This document shows, piece by piece, positions 7,324 through 16,716 of a DNA stretch of 38,037 bases. The notes below the pieces were generated by a model. The model made no database searches. It had not been told where the DNA came from and saw nothing but the letters and a program-made list of their open reading frames with translations. The DNA is taken from NCBI GenBank assembly GCA_002796835.1, contig LUGL01000122.1, positions 1 through 38,037 on the forward strand, in the 5' to 3' direction. Both the position numbers and the translations under genes were made by a program. Source of the DNA: Elainella saxicola E1. Its GTDB lineage: Bacteria > Cyanobacteriota > Cyanobacteriia > Elainellales > Elainellaceae. Each line of letters starts with the position of its first letter. The stretch's first letter is position 1.

Positions 7324-8534
7324 TGGTTTACCAACCTCCTGTTGGCGCAAGAGATTTATTTCCCCTGGACGTTGCCCAAAAACGCTGGATTGAAGACCGC
7401 TTGCAGCAGGTTTTCCATGGCTGGGGCTATCACCGCATCATCACCTCAACCTTAGAGCGGTTAGACACCCTAATGGCAGGCGGAGCGATCGATCCAGCAA
7501 CCGTAATTCAGCTCCAGGATCGCGAAGGCGAATTTTTGGGTCTACGGCCTGAGTTAACGGCATCGATCGCCCGTGCCGCAGCAACTCGATTAGCAGGTGC
7601 ATCCTATCCCCAGCGGCTTTACTACAACGCCAATGTGTTTCGTCGAGTTGAACGGGATACACGGCAGCATGAGTTTTATCAAGCTGGAATTGAATTGCTA
7701 GGTGCAGGCAGCGTTGCCGCAGATGCCGAGATTTTGCTGCTGCTGCTCGCCTGTTTGCACAACCTCAACCTAGACCAAAGCGCGATCATTTTAGGTGAGG
7801 CTGGGTTAACCCGGTCGCTCCTGTCTGCCTTTCCAGATGGGATTCGGGCTGCTGTACGTCAGGCAATTGCCCACCTGGATCGGATTGCCCTAGAACATTT
7901 GCCGCTGTCGAGTGAATTGCGCGATCGGGCATTGCTGCTGCTGGATCTGCGAGGTCAGCCCATGGATGTGCTGCAAAAAGTCTCTCAGCTCGACTTAGAA
8001 GCGGATCAGCGGACCAGCGTCAAGCGGCTGAAAGAATTGATCGAACTGCTGCAAGCCAGTCAGAGTCAAGCCACTGCAGTTCAACCCCAACTTGTCCTGG
8101 ATTTGAGCCTGATTCAAACCTTTGATTACTACACGGGCATTGTGTTTGAAGTGGTAGCGAATCAGCGGGTGCTCGCCCAAGGCGGGCGGTATGATCAGCT
8201 ATTGGGCCTCTATCATCCCAAAGGCGAATCTCAGCCCGGAATTGGCTTTGTGCTGAACATCGAAGAATTGCATCAAGTCTTATTGCCAACCGGATGCTTA
8301 CCGGCTCAAACGCCACCTAGCGATTGGCTGGTTGTGCCCGACAGCCCTGAAGCTCATGTCGCTGCATTTAACTATGCCCAAACTTTACGCGAGACCACGC
8401 CCCTGATTCGAGTTGAGGTGGAATTGGGCGATCGCTCTACGCCTGAAGCAATTCGAGCCTATGCCCAACAACGGCAAATTCAACAAATCGCCTGGGTAAA
8501 CGCTGCCGGAACCACTCAGATTGAATCAGTTTAA
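7323..8534 (+). CDS. hisZ: ATP phosphoribosyltransferase regulatory subunit HisZ
   Basis: A 403-aa paralogue of histidyl-tRNA synthetase that lacks aminoacylation function and activates the short form of HisG at the first step of histidine synthesis. HisRS-like class II motifs are present: a motif-2-like GLRPELTASIARAAATRL and a GGRYDQLLG near residue 290. The protein starts with the usual PPVGARDLFP segment. Length is normal for cyanobacterial HisZ. The ATG overlaps the stop of the J-domain gene by one base. hisG is not in the window; hisA is present at 36782, separately transcribed, so the histidine genes are dispersed. Confidence 0.93.
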   Translation: MVYQPPVGARDLFPLDVAQKRWIEDRLQQVFHGWGYHRIITSTLERLDTLMAGGAIDPATVIQLQDREGEFLGLRPELTASIARAAATRLAGASYPQRLYYNANVFRRVERDTRQHEFYQAGIELLGAGSVAADAEILLLLLACLHNLNLDQSAIILGEAGLTRSLLSAFPDGIRAAVRQAIAHLDRIALEHLPLSSELRDRALLLLDLRGQPMDVLQKVSQLDLEADQRTSVKRLKELIELLQASQSQATAVQPQLVLDLSLIQTFDYYTGIVFEVVANQRVLAQGGRYDQLLGLYHPKGESQPGIGFVLNIEELHQVLLPTGCLPAQTPPSDWLVVPDSPEAHVAAFNYAQTLRETTPLIRVEVELGDRSTPEAIRAYAQQRQIQQIAWVNAAGTTQIESV

Positions 8535-8740
8535 CAGGCTGACTAACTGACAAATCTCTGTAAGGGCAGGTTTAGTAAATCTACGATCGGCTTGAAGTCA
8601 GCGTTTCGGCAAAACCTGCTCCTACTCCCCACTCCACTTGATCCTAAAGAAGATCCATCATTTACGTTCCTTGCCCCCAGATCTGCGTCAGGATAGAGAT
8701 CGAGGGCATAGTATTCGACGCATAACAAGAGATACGAAGC

Positions 8741-10468
8741 ATGATTGAGTATGACGTTGTGATTGTAGGTGGTGGATTAGCCGGATCGCGGGCTGCGGTG
8801 GAAATTGCCCGACTCGATCCCAGCCTCAGCATTGCAGTAGTTGCCAAAACTCACCCGATTCGATCACACTCGGTGGCCGCTCAAGGAGGCATGGCCGCAA
8901 CGTTGAAGAATGTCGATGAAACCGACTCCTGGGAAGCTCATGCTTTCGATACTGTAAAGGGATCTGACTATTTGGCCGATCAGGATGCCGTGGCAATTCT
9001 GACGCAGGAAGCCCCTGATGTGGTGATCGATTTAGAGCATATGGGAGTTTTGTTTTCCCGCTTAGCCGATGGTCGCATTGCCCAACGGGCCTTTGGTGGC
9101 CATTCCCATAACCGCACCTGCTATGCTGCCGACAAGACAGGACATGCCATTTTGCATGAATTGGTGAATAATCTGCGGCGCTATGGCGTTCATATCTATG
9201 ACGAATGGTATGTAATGCGGTTGATTTTGGAAGAGGGACAAGCCAAGGGTTTGGTGATGTTCCGCATTCGCGATGGCGAACTTGCTGTAGTTCGGGCAAA
9301 AGCCGTCATGTTTGCCACAGGAGGCTACGGACGAGTTTATAACACAACCTCCAATGACTATGCCTCAACGGGTGATGGACTGGCAATGACAGCCGCCGCA
9401 GGCTTGCCGTTAGAAGATATGGAATTCGTGCAGTTTCATCCAACTGGACTCTATCCCGCAGGCGTATTGATCTCAGAGGCGGTGCGGGGTGAAGGAGCTT
9501 ATCTGATCAACAGTGAAGGGGAACGTTTTATGCAGCGCTATGCGCCCAGCCGCATGGAACTGGCTCCGCGTGACATTACTTCTCGATCGATCGCCCGCGA
9601 AATTCGAGCCGGACGCGGTATTCATCTGGATGGCAGCGCTGGGGGACCGTTTGTGCATCTGGATGTCCGCCATCTGGGCCGCGATAAAATTATGAGCCGC
9701 ATTCCATTTGCCTGGGAAGAATCGCATCGGTTGGCAGGCGTAGACGCAGTGCATGAACCGATCCCGGTGCGGCCAACGGTGCATTATTCTATGGGTGGCA
9801 TTCCAGTCAATACAGAGGGTCAGGTGCGCAGCAGTGCCGAAGGTTTGGTTGCAGGCTTTTTCGCGGCGGGGGAAACGGCCTGTGTTTCGGTGCATGGCGC
9901 GAACCGTTTGGGCAGCAATTCATTACTGGAATGTGTTGTATATGGTCGGCGTACGGGTGCTGCAATCGCGCGTTATGTGCAGAATCGCAAACTGCCGGAT
10001 CTGAACGAGCAGGATTATCTGGAGCAGGCAAAACAACAAATTCAAGCTCTGATCGATCGGCCCGGACAATACCGGATTGCAGAAATTCGGCAAGCTTTTC
10101 AAGACTGTATGACGGAACATTGTGGAGTATTCCGGACAGAAGCGCTAATGAAGGAGGGTTTGGAACAAATTAAAATCCTGCAACAGCAGGCCGAACAGGT
10201 TTACTTAGACGACAAGGGGACCTTGTTTAACACAGAATTAATTGAAGCGTTAGAGCTGCAAAGCCTCTTGATCGTGGGAGAGATGATTCTGACTGGAGCA
10301 CTCAACCGTCAGGAAAGCCGAGGTGCCCATGCCCGTGAAGATTTTCCTGATCGCGATGACACCAACTTCCTGCAGCATACGCTGGCTTATTATTCACCTG
10401 CCGGGATCGAGATCCGCTATATGCCGGTGAACATTACCATGTTTCAGCCGCAGGAACGCAAATATTAG
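8741..10468 (+). CDS. sdhA: Succinate dehydrogenase/fumarate reductase flavoprotein subunit
   Basis: A 575-aa flavoprotein that oxidises succinate to fumarate and feeds electrons to the thylakoid or plasma-membrane quinone pool. It has the N-terminal FAD-binding GGGLAG (10-15), His43 in [10 protein letters not shown] (the usual covalent flavin attachment residue) and the substrate region with [13 protein letters not shown] capping domain and a helical C-terminus end in Met/Gln/Pro-rich residues. Length and order are normal. sdhB is not adjacent, which is usual in cyanobacteria. Start ATG 8741 leads directly into the Rossmann fold. About 200 bp upstream hold no gene, only an 8-bp inverted repeat (8566-8573 with 8612-8619) of unknown role. 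Confidence 0.93.
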   Translation: MIEYDVVIVGGGLAGSRAAVEIARLDPSLSIAVVAKTHPIRSHSVAAQGGMAATLKNVDETDSWEAHAFDTVKGSDYLADQDAVAILTQEAPDVVIDLEHMGVLFSRLADGRIAQRAFGGHSHNRTCYAADKTGHAILHELVNNLRRYGVHIYDEWYVMRLILEEGQAKGLVMFRIRDGELAVVRAKAVMFATGGYGRVYNTTSNDYASTGDGLAMTAAAGLPLEDMEFVQFHPTGLYPAGVLISEAVRGEGAYLINSEGERFMQRYAPSRMELAPRDITSRSIAREIRAGRGIHLDGSAGGPFVHLDVRHLGRDKIMSRIPFAWEESHRLAGVDAVHEPIPVRPTVHYSMGGIPVNTEGQVRSSAEGLVAGFFAAGETACVSVHGANRLGSNSLLECVVYGRRTGAAIARYVQNRKLPDLNEQDYLEQAKQQIQALIDRPGQYRIAEIRQAFQDCMTEHCGVFRTEALMKEGLEQIKILQQQAEQVYLDDKGTLFNTELIEALELQSLLIVGEMILTGALNRQESRGAHAREDFPDRDDTNFLQHTLAYYSPAGIEIRYMPVNITMFQPQERKY

Positions 10469-10508
10469 TGCTGTACCTTCATAGATATTTGGCAACGGTC
10501 GTTCTACA

Positions 10509-12674
10509 TCACCCGCTGAGACTCGCCGAGCTGAGGGCCATTTCCGTTAAGATGACCTGTGAACTCAGCTCTGGCTCACCTTTTTGCGGTTTGCGCTGAA
10601 TATAGGAACCATCGGGTTGCAGTTCCCAGGCTTGTCGATTATCCGCCAGCAGGATGCCCAAGATTTCCTGTAAATCCTTAGCGATCCCTGGATCTTCGAT
10701 CGGCGTCACGGCTTCCACTCGGCGATCGAGGTTACGGGTCATCCAGTCTGCGCTACCAATGTACACCTCGTCATTCCCGTTATTTTGGAAGTAAAAAATG
10801 CGTGAGTGCTCCAGGTAGCGTCCAATAATGCTAATGACGCGAATATTTTCACTCACTTTAGCCACACCAGGGCGTAGACAACAAATGCCTCGGATAATTA
10901 AATCAATTTGCACTCCTGCTTGAGAGGCTTCATACAAAGTAGCAATAATTTGGGGATCGACTAGAGAATTCATCTTCGCGATGATGCGGCCCGAATGACC
11001 GTTTTGGCAATGTTCAATCTCTCTACGAATCAGGGCAACCATCTGATCTCGCAAATTCACTGGCGACACCAATAGCTTGCGATAGGATCGCTGCCGGGAA
11101 TAGCCGGTCAGGTAGTTAAACAAATCGGTGAGATCAGCGCCCAATTCCTCTCGACAGCTCAGCAGCCCTAAATCAGTGTAAAGCCGAGCCGTTTTGTAGT
11201 TGTAGTTGCCCGTACCAATATGCACATACCGTCGAATCCGATCGCCCTCTTGCCGCACCACTAAGATCACTTTCGTATGCGTTTTTAAGCCAACCAGACC
11301 ATATACCACATGTACTCCAACCTGTTCCAATCGACGGGCCCAGTTGATGTTATTTTCCTCATCAAATCGAGCTTTCAATTCTACCAGGGCAACCACCTGC
11401 TTGCCATTCTCTGCGGCTGAAATCAGGGCATTGACGATCGGCGAATCGCCTGAGGTGCGGTAAAGCGTCATTTTGATTGCTAAAACATTTGGATCGTTCG
11501 CGGCTAGCTGGATGAAGCGCTGTACGGATAATGAAAAAGAATAATAGGGGTGATGCACCAACACATCGCCCTTACGAATCACCGCAAAGAAATCATTTTC
11601 TTCTTCAGCCTCCTGATCAGGGGCAGTCGTGGTGAACTCTCCGACCGATCGCAAGCGAGGTGGAGTGATGGCCGTCCGGGGTTTATCCTTCAGGTGGGGC
11701 AAAGGAAGGGACATCAGAGACATCAAATCCTTCAAGTTCAGCAACCCGTCGATTTCGTAAACCTGATTGGTGGAGACCTTTTTCTCCTGCATCAGCATGT
11801 CACGAATCGTCTCTGGCATCGAAGATTGAATTTCCATCCGCACAACCGAGCCACCCAACCGTCGCTTCCGCAATTCCTGCTCGATCGCCAACAGCAAATC
11901 ATCAGCATCATCTTCCGCCACTTCCAGATCGGCATCGCGCGTAATCCGAAACAGGTAATATTCCTGGATGCTCATACCGGGAAACAGAGATTCTAGATTA
12001 TGGGCGATCACCTGTTCTAGCGGCACTCCCACCCAGAGGCCGGATTTACCATCTAATTGGCGCAGCTCAGTCGGCAAGTTAACAAAGCGAGGTAGGCTGC
12101 TGGGCACCTTGACGCGAGCAAAATGTTCTTCTTCTTTTTCCGGATCCTTAACTACAACCGCCAAATTCAAGCTGAGGTTGGAAATAAAGGGAAAGGGATG
12201 ACCCGGATCCACGGCAAGAGGGGTTAAGACTGGGAAAATTCGCTTCTCGTAATAGTTTTGTAAATAAAGCCGCTGTTCCTGGTTGAGGTCAATGTAATTG
12301 ATAATGTAAACGCCATGATCGGCCAGAGCAGGCCGCAACACCTGCTCAAAGTTTCGATGCTGCTCAGTCACCATCGGGCGCAGCACTTGACCGATCGCTT
12401 CAATTTGCTCTTGAGGCGTGCGGCCATCCGGAGACAGGGTGCTGACCTGAGCTTCAATTTGCTCTTGCAGGGCTGCGACCCGCACCATAAAAAACTCATC
12501 CAGGTTCGAGCTAAAGATGGCTGTAAACTTCAAGCGCTCCAGCAACAGGGTCCGATCGTCCAAAGCTTCCTGTAATACCCGCCGATTGAACTCTAACCAG
12601 CTCAACTCCCGGTTAAAGTAATACTGAAAATCTTTCAGATTAATTTCGGGGACTGTTTCTTTTGCTCTTGCCAT
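10509..12674 (-). CDS. ppk: Polyphosphate kinase 1
   Basis: A 721-aa PPK1 that polymerises the gamma-phosphate of ATP into polyphosphate. The N-terminal domain begins about residue 15 (YFNRELSWLEFNRRVLQEA), the family signature. The catalytic halves carry the likely phosphohistidine in LKTHTKVILVVR, then RYVHIGTGNYN, and the second PLD-like site VYIGSADWMTRNLDRR. The start is supported by GGAG five bases upstream. It lies downstream of ppx on the same strand, so synthesis and degradation of polyphosphate are encoded side by side. It converges on sdhA with only about 40 bp between stops. Confidence 0.95.
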   Translation of the reverse strand: MARAKETVPEINLKDFQYYFNRELSWLEFNRRVLQEALDDRTLLLERLKFTAIFSSNLDEFFMVRVAALQEQIEAQVSTLSPDGRTPQEQIEAIGQVLRPMVTEQHRNFEQVLRPALADHGVYIINYIDLNQEQRLYLQNYYEKRIFPVLTPLAVDPGHPFPFISNLSLNLAVVVKDPEKEEEHFARVKVPSSLPRFVNLPTELRQLDGKSGLWVGVPLEQVIAHNLESLFPGMSIQEYYLFRITRDADLEVAEDDADDLLLAIEQELRKRRLGGSVVRMEIQSSMPETIRDMLMQEKKVSTNQVYEIDGLLNLKDLMSLMSLPLPHLKDKPRTAITPPRLRSVGEFTTTAPDQEAEEENDFFAVIRKGDVLVHHPYYSFSLSVQRFIQLAANDPNVLAIKMTLYRTSGDSPIVNALISAAENGKQVVALVELKARFDEENNINWARRLEQVGVHVVYGLVGLKTHTKVILVVRQEGDRIRRYVHIGTGNYNYKTARLYTDLGLLSCREELGADLTDLFNYLTGYSRQRSYRKLLVSPVNLRDQMVALIRREIEHCQNGHSGRIIAKMNSLVDPQIIATLYEASQAGVQIDLIIRGICCLRPGVAKVSENIRVISIIGRYLEHSRIFYFQNNGNDEVYIGSADWMTRNLDRRVEAVTPIEDPGIAKDLQEILGILLADNRQAWELQPDGSYIQRKPQKGEPELSSQVILTEMALSSASLSG

Positions 12675-12705
12675 GAGTACTCCATGAACCAGGGTATTGC
12701 AAATT

Positions 12706-12728
12706 CTCCCAGATTTTCTCTGGGGGAG
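12706..12728 (-). promoter_or_regulatory. Hairpin in the ppx-ppk intergenic region
   Basis: CTCCCAGA (12706-12713) pairs with TCTGGGGGAG (12719-12728) with two extra Gs, about 30 bp upstream of ppk. There is no T tract, so an attenuator or mRNA-stability element is more likely than a terminator. A 10-bp direct repeat, ATCTATCTAA, lies nearby at 12821 and 12835. Confidence 0.35.
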
Positions 12729-12847
12729 TAAGTATTCTGAACGACATCGCCCTCATCCTCTGGCGAACTAGCATTGCGGAACCACAGTGCCGTCATTTTT
12801 TAGGATGCAGGAATGTCTGGATCTATCTAACTGAATCTATCTAAAAT

Positions 12848-14506
12848 TTAGCGCCTCTTCACCGGAACGCCTTCTAGAACAGGCGTGATCTTAATGTGAT
12901 AGACCTGCTCAAAGCTACTCTTTTTCAAATTGAGACTCCAGAGTTCTAACTCACAATCATCTTCTGGATCAACGGCTGTGATGTGAAGCCGCATCTCCTG
13001 GGGCTCAGGAAGAAATTCACAGCGCACGCGATCGATCGCCCCAACCTGCCGCCGGTCCAATGCCACCGCAAGGCGCAACAGGGGATGGAGCTGCTCCACA
13101 ACCCGTCGGTGCTTTTTACTATCAATATTGCGGTAGCTATCATGTTTTTTCTTAGGTTCACTTTTGCGGTGATAGCGAGCCAAATTTGCGATCGTTTCAA
13201 TTTCCACGTCAGTATAACCTAATAATTCACCATAGCGGATCAGGTAATAGGAATGCTTGTGATGACTAGAATGACTCACAAAGTGACCGCAGTTGTGCAA
13301 GATGGCGCTCGCCCACAACATTTCTCGCTCTTCAGTTGACCAAGAATGAAGCACACCATGGGTTTGATCAAACAATTCCAGTGCAAGTCGGGCCACTCGC
13401 TCGCTGTGTTTCAGGTTGACCTGATATTTTTGGGCAATTTTGAGCACGCTGCGTTGCCGCACTGATCCTTGATAGCGGAGCCGATCCTCAATCAGCCCAT
13501 GGGTCAGCATCCAATCCACCACGATGCCTTCCCGCAGTGCTCGTTCACAGACCATAATATGGTCCAGTCCAAGCAGCAACATCGTTTGTTCTAAAATCAC
13601 CGCACCTGCCACGATAATTTCAGAGCGGCGATCGGACATTCCCGGTAGGGCACTACGTTCTGCATAATTCAGCTTCCGCAAACGATGGATGATATCACGC
13701 AGATCTTTGAGGCTGAACTGATAGCCATTCAGTGGCGAGGGCACTTCACCAAGTTTCTCTTTCGCCTGCAGCGCCGCTAGCGTTTCAATGGTACCAGAGG
13801 TGCCAACCAGACGCGGCAGTTCTCCCGGACGCAAACAAGAGCGCAATTCCTCGATCGATCGCTCCATCATGCCACGCACAAAGGCTTGTAGCCAGTTAAA
13901 TTCGCTGCTACTAATTGGATCGGTGCTGACCAGTTCAGCCGTTAAACGCACCGCCCCGACTTTCGTGCTGCTTAAGCTGCGGGGTTCATGGCCATCGCCC
14001 AAAATCAGCTCCGTCGAGCCACCGCCAATGTCAATAATCACATGGGGGCGATTGTTAAACTCCATCCCCGATAAAACGCCCAGGTAAATGCGGCGAGCCT
14101 CTTCCTGGCCTGAAATCAGGTTCACAATCAGCCCGAGTTCTGCCTCAACCTGATGCAGAAAAGTGTGGCCATTCGGGGCTTCCCGAACCGCGCTGGTAGC
14201 CGTTGCGATCATTGCTTCGGCATTGAGGGTTCTGGCAATTTCTTGACAGCGGCGCAAAGCCACAATGGCCCGTTCTATCGCCTCATCTGTGAGATTGCCA
14301 GTTTGCCGATCGCGATCACCCAAACGCACGGTTGCCTTTTCCCGCGCAATAATGGTGAACGCTGGAATTGCTGGCTGAATTTTAACCACTGCCATATGAA
14401 TGGAATTGGTACCAACATCAATGGCAGCTAGAACCCGATCGCGTTCAAGGTCAAACGGAGCCGTGTTGAATCGCGCTTCTTGGTACGGGGACAGCAGGTC
14501 AATCAT
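12848..14506 (-). CDS. ppx: Exopolyphosphatase / guanosine pentaphosphatase (Ppx/GppA)
   Basis: A 552-aa long-form Ppx. The actin-like fold has phosphate loop 1 AAIDVGTNSIHMAVV near residue 30 and phosphate loop 2 DIGGGSTELILG near 160. The C-terminal third is an HD-like domain (about 340-500; HNCGHFVSHSSHHKHSYYLI), which places it among two-domain bacterial Ppx enzymes rather than short GppA types. It cleaves terminal phosphate from polyphosphate and may also act on pppGpp. It is followed by ppk on the same strand after about 170 bp. Upstream, two tandem copies of AATAGTAAC (14581-14598) could be part of its control region. Confidence 0.93.
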   Translation of the reverse strand: MIDLLSPYQEARFNTAPFDLERDRVLAAIDVGTNSIHMAVVKIQPAIPAFTIIAREKATVRLGDRDRQTGNLTDEAIERAIVALRRCQEIARTLNAEAMIATATSAVREAPNGHTFLHQVEAELGLIVNLISGQEEARRIYLGVLSGMEFNNRPHVIIDIGGGSTELILGDGHEPRSLSSTKVGAVRLTAELVSTDPISSSEFNWLQAFVRGMMERSIEELRSCLRPGELPRLVGTSGTIETLAALQAKEKLGEVPSPLNGYQFSLKDLRDIIHRLRKLNYAERSALPGMSDRRSEIIVAGAVILEQTMLLLGLDHIMVCERALREGIVVDWMLTHGLIEDRLRYQGSVRQRSVLKIAQKYQVNLKHSERVARLALELFDQTHGVLHSWSTEEREMLWASAILHNCGHFVSHSSHHKHSYYLIRYGELLGYTDVEIETIANLARYHRKSEPKKKHDSYRNIDSKKHRRVVEQLHPLLRLAVALDRRQVGAIDRVRCEFLPEPQEMRLHITAVDPEDDCELELWSLNLKKSSFEQVYHIKITPVLEGVPVKRR

Positions 14507-14580
14507 TCACGTTATGGGGGAGAGATGCAGGCTGCTGTGAGGAAATTGTCTAAACTCAAACATTCCCTCTCAATGTTTTG

Positions 14581-14598
14581 AATAGTAACAATAGTAAC
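14581..14598. repeat. Tandem 9-bp repeat upstream of ppx
   Basis: AATAGTAAC is repeated directly without spacer (14581-14589 and 14590-14598), about 75-90 bp upstream of the ppx start. The repeat could bind a regulator, but it does not match the cyanobacterial Pho box as I know it. Confidence 0.35.
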
Positions 14599-14635
14599 GT
14601 GATCTGCGTCCCATCAAAAGCCTGATAATTACACC

Positions 14636-15130
14636 TTAGTTCAGAAAAACCTTACCCTGCTCATCGATATAGACGGTTGTGCGATCGTCCGAGAAGTTAG
14701 GCGTTTCGCGAACTCTCATCGTTAGGGTGCCAGGTTCTGGAGAGTTGGGATACAGCGTGACTTGCAAAAAGCCGTTATCTGCTCGCCGAAACGTAAAGGT
14801 GGTCGGCAATTTCAAATTATCCAGCGTCATCTGCGATCGACCGGGCAACGACCGATATTGGGTATCGTCAATCACCTGATAGTCAATTGCGGAGCCAGTT
14901 TCATTCACAAAATGAATTTTGACCGCCCCATTGGTTGGAGCCACAGCAGTGTAGGGAATTTGAATGCCAGTGAAACCTGTGTTTGGATCAACTTGCGCGA
15001 TCGCAGTGGGCAAAGCGATGCCAAACAGGACAGAACTGACAGCAAGACTACTTAAACAAGCGAACCCAAACCGCCAGGACTTGCTGAGATGAACAGGACG
15101 ACACAAGAACTTTGGAAAAGATTGCAACAT
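14636..15130 (-). CDS. Exported cyanobacterial protein of unknown function
   Basis: A protein of 164 aa from ATG 15130 (a TTG at 15178 is in frame but would overlap the upstream gene). It has an N-terminal signal sequence: basic start, hydrophobic stretch around residues 24-42, and a likely signal peptidase site after ALPTAIA. The mature part of about 120 aa looks all-beta, with alternating hydrophobic residues (TFTFRR, LQVTLYPNS, LTMRVRE), as in small periplasmic beta-sandwich proteins. No cysteines suggest a lipoprotein. It follows a two-span membrane protein by 25 bp and may be part of an envelope pair. I recognise no named family. Confidence 0.78.
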   Translation of the reverse strand: MLQSFPKFLCRPVHLSKSWRFGFACLSSLAVSSVLFGIALPTAIAQVDPNTGFTGIQIPYTAVAPTNGAVKIHFVNETGSAIDYQVIDDTQYRSLPGRSQMTLDNLKLPTTFTFRRADNGFLQVTLYPNSPEPGTLTMRVRETPNFSDDRTTVYIDEQGKVFLN

Positions 15131-15155
15131 AGGTGATGTCCGGAAAGATGAAGAA

Positions 15156-15407
15156 TTATTGAGTTTGTTTAGAAGCAAAACGTTTATTCAGCCAACTAAT
15201 AATGCCGCTGAGGATTGCACCCCCCATCAAAATTCCGATCGCCGGAGTAAAAACAGGTTCCCAGAGACGATACCAAAGATCCAACCCTAAAGGAACCCCA
15301 AACCCGCGGCCCACGACTGCAGCAGCGAACCAGAAAAAGCTAAACAGAACCAAAAAAATGTTAGCCACCAAGAAAAAATTGAGCCAGTTCAAAAATTTGT
15401 CTTTCAT
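15156..15407 (-). CDS. Small two-span membrane protein
   Basis: An 83-aa protein from ATG 15407 (an upstream in-frame TTG at 15416 is less likely). Two hydrophobic helices are visible, roughly residues 10-35 (FFLVANIFLVLFSFFWFAAAVV) within the limits of what I can quote, and about 52-72. A short loop carries LWYRLWEP and a Lys/Arg-rich C-terminus suggests it faces the cytosol. The role is unknown. It is 25 bp upstream of the exported protein gene, so co-expression is likely. Confidence 0.72.
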   Translation of the reverse strand: MKDKFLNWLNFFLVANIFLVLFSFFWFAAAVVGRGFGVPLGLDLWYRLWEPVFTPAIGILMGGAILSGIISWLNKRFASKQTQ

Positions 15408-15660
15408 CTCAACCAACCATCGATCAAATGCAAGTTAAACCGAATCTTAAATCAAACCTAAGCCGCTATCATTCAACAGCCCTCGACGCCAAATGAAATT
15501 TCAACAGCCTTAAGCGTTAGATAATTAACCGAATTTAAAACTCAAGCCAAGGCTGAAGCCCTAAACAAATCTTTAGTAAATCTATCAGTGAACTTGGGTG
15601 AACTTGAGAAGACAAGTTGCGCTAGTATTTTCTCTGTCAGCAGTTTACCAAATTTAGCTC
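15408..15660. other. Intergenic stretch without a recognisable gene
   Basis: AT-rich sequence that probably holds the minus-strand promoter for the two envelope genes. I see no coding region of length or quality, no RNA gene and no long repeat in it. Confidence 0.5.
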
Positions 15661-15698
15661 AAAAAAAAATATGGCTGCATCTCTGAGTGAGACAGCCA
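15661..15698 (-). terminator. Rho-independent terminator of the 62-aa gene
   Basis: On the minus strand the stem TGGCTG/CAGCCA, extended by TCTC/GAGA (15672-15698, with a 2-nt bulge), is followed by nine Us (plus-strand As 15661-15669). It lies about 50 bp downstream of the 62-aa gene. Confidence 0.75.
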
Positions 15699-15745
15699 CA
15701 TTTGTAGAAGCAGCATTGGAACTCTGAAATAGAGCCTTTTTAAGA

Positions 15746-15934
15746 TTACTCTTCGACCAACTCCGCAACTTCCTCTAAGTTGTCTGGATCTACGTAGTGG
15801 CAGGTTGCATCATCAACACAGATCAGTGCCCAACCCGACTGATCAACTCCCATAAATTTGTATGAACCTTGTTCGATGAAAAAGCCTTTGTGATTACGGG
15901 TCTCTGGCTTCACGTCTACATTGTTACTGTTCAT
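15746..15934 (-). CDS. Small acidic protein, 62 aa
   Basis: A short soluble protein with a compact central segment (GSYKFMGVDQSGWALICVDD) and an acidic C-terminal helix (DPDNLEEVAELVEE). Two cysteines are present, Cys39 and Cys45. The ATG is preceded by AGGAG at a spacing of nine bases, and the gene ends before a strong terminator, so it is an independent transcription unit. I recognise no family. The domain pattern would fit a small regulatory or SH3-like protein, but that is only an impression. Confidence 0.75.
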   Translation of the reverse strand: MNSNNVDVKPETRNHKGFFIEQGSYKFMGVDQSGWALICVDDATCHYVDPDNLEEVAELVEE

Positions 15935-15943
15935 AGTTCCCAG

Positions 15944-15964
15944 CTCCTGGATGTTACAAAGGAG
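15944..15964 (-). promoter_or_regulatory. Possible ribosome-binding-site sequestering hairpin
   Basis: The leader of the 62-aa gene contains ACCTCCTTT (minus strand, 15966-15958), whose CTCCT can pair with the gene's own AGGAG (15948-15944). The stem is only 5 bp with an 11-nt loop, so it may be weak, but it would block ribosome binding. Confidence 0.35.
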
Positions 15965-16104
15965 GTCGTTCTTGAAGAGTCATTAGCATGACTAATATTG
16001 AACTTCACCAAATCTTATCATTAGAATTTCGATTCGTTTATTAAAAATCTTAAGTAATAGTTAAGGCATATATAGAAATTCAGGAAGTCTGGTAATAGAT
16101 CTAA

Positions 16105-16137
16105 ACAAAAAATCCAGACTGAGTTTTTCAGCCTGGA
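16105..16137 (-). terminator. Rho-independent terminator downstream of the TPR gene
   Basis: A stem TCCA..CTGA with TCAG..TGGA (16113-16137, internal mismatch) is followed on the minus strand by a U run from the As at 16107-16112. AGTCTGG (16086-16092) offers an alternative pairing with CCAGACT (16114-16120). Confidence 0.6.
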
Positions 16138-16203
16138 ATATCGATGAAACCTATGTTTAGCTGGCTTGAGTTAGTCAGATCTGCTGTTAAAAACAGCGTT
16201 TAT

Positions 16204-16623
16204 CTACTCCATTAGCCAGTTTTTTACGCGCAACAAACTCTTCCAATCAGGCTTTCTGCTTAATCCTTCTTCAAAATTCTGCTCAACTTCTTCTCGCAGC
16301 TCTGGAACGGCTAAAATCAGCTGTCCTGCAATTTCAACATGCTCACGCACCCCTTTCTGGGCAGTTTCCAGCATGGCGATCGCTAAATTAATCCGCGCCT
16401 GAGGATCTTGAGGATTTAGCTTCACCGCCTTCTGAGCTGCTTTATAGGCTGGGGTGGGTTTGTTATCTAGTAGATATAACCAAGACAAACAGGTCCATGC
16501 CGCACTGCTTTTGGGAGTGCGATCACAGACCTCTTTAAATAGGGGTAAAAGGGACTCTACGGATTCACCCGCGCGATAGCGTTCCAATCCCTGATCAAAC
16601 AATGCTTCAACCGTTTCCGTCAT
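16204..16623 (-). CDS. TPR-repeat protein, 139 aa
   Basis: A soluble helical protein with about two tetratricopeptide repeats in the centre; SSAAWTCLSWLYLLDNKPTP and YKAAQKAVKLNPQDPQARIN carry the W-L-Y and A-P consensus positions. No signal peptide or enzyme domain is seen. Such small TPR proteins act as assembly adaptors, often for photosystem or phycobilisome biogenesis in cyanobacteria, but the partner cannot be inferred here. It has its own terminator and lies downstream of the iron-sulphur carrier gene with about 90 bp between. Confidence 0.82.
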   Translation of the reverse strand: MTETVEALFDQGLERYRAGESVESLLPLFKEVCDRTPKSSAAWTCLSWLYLLDNKPTPAYKAAQKAVKLNPQDPQARINLAIAMLETAQKGVREHVEIAGQLILAVPELREEVEQNFEEGLSRKPDWKSLLRVKNWLME

Positions 16624-16716
16624 ACGTTGTCGTACCCAATCTCACAAATTGCCTGATCGGTAAGCATAGCAAACATCGAGAACAGGCGGGCGAGAGAGTC
16701 AAACGAGCAGCAGAAA

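Noticed and set aside
8566-8619. GCAGGTTT/AAACCTGC inverted repeat before sdhA as a terminator of hisZ
   Set aside because: The arms are 38 bases apart and no T tract follows.
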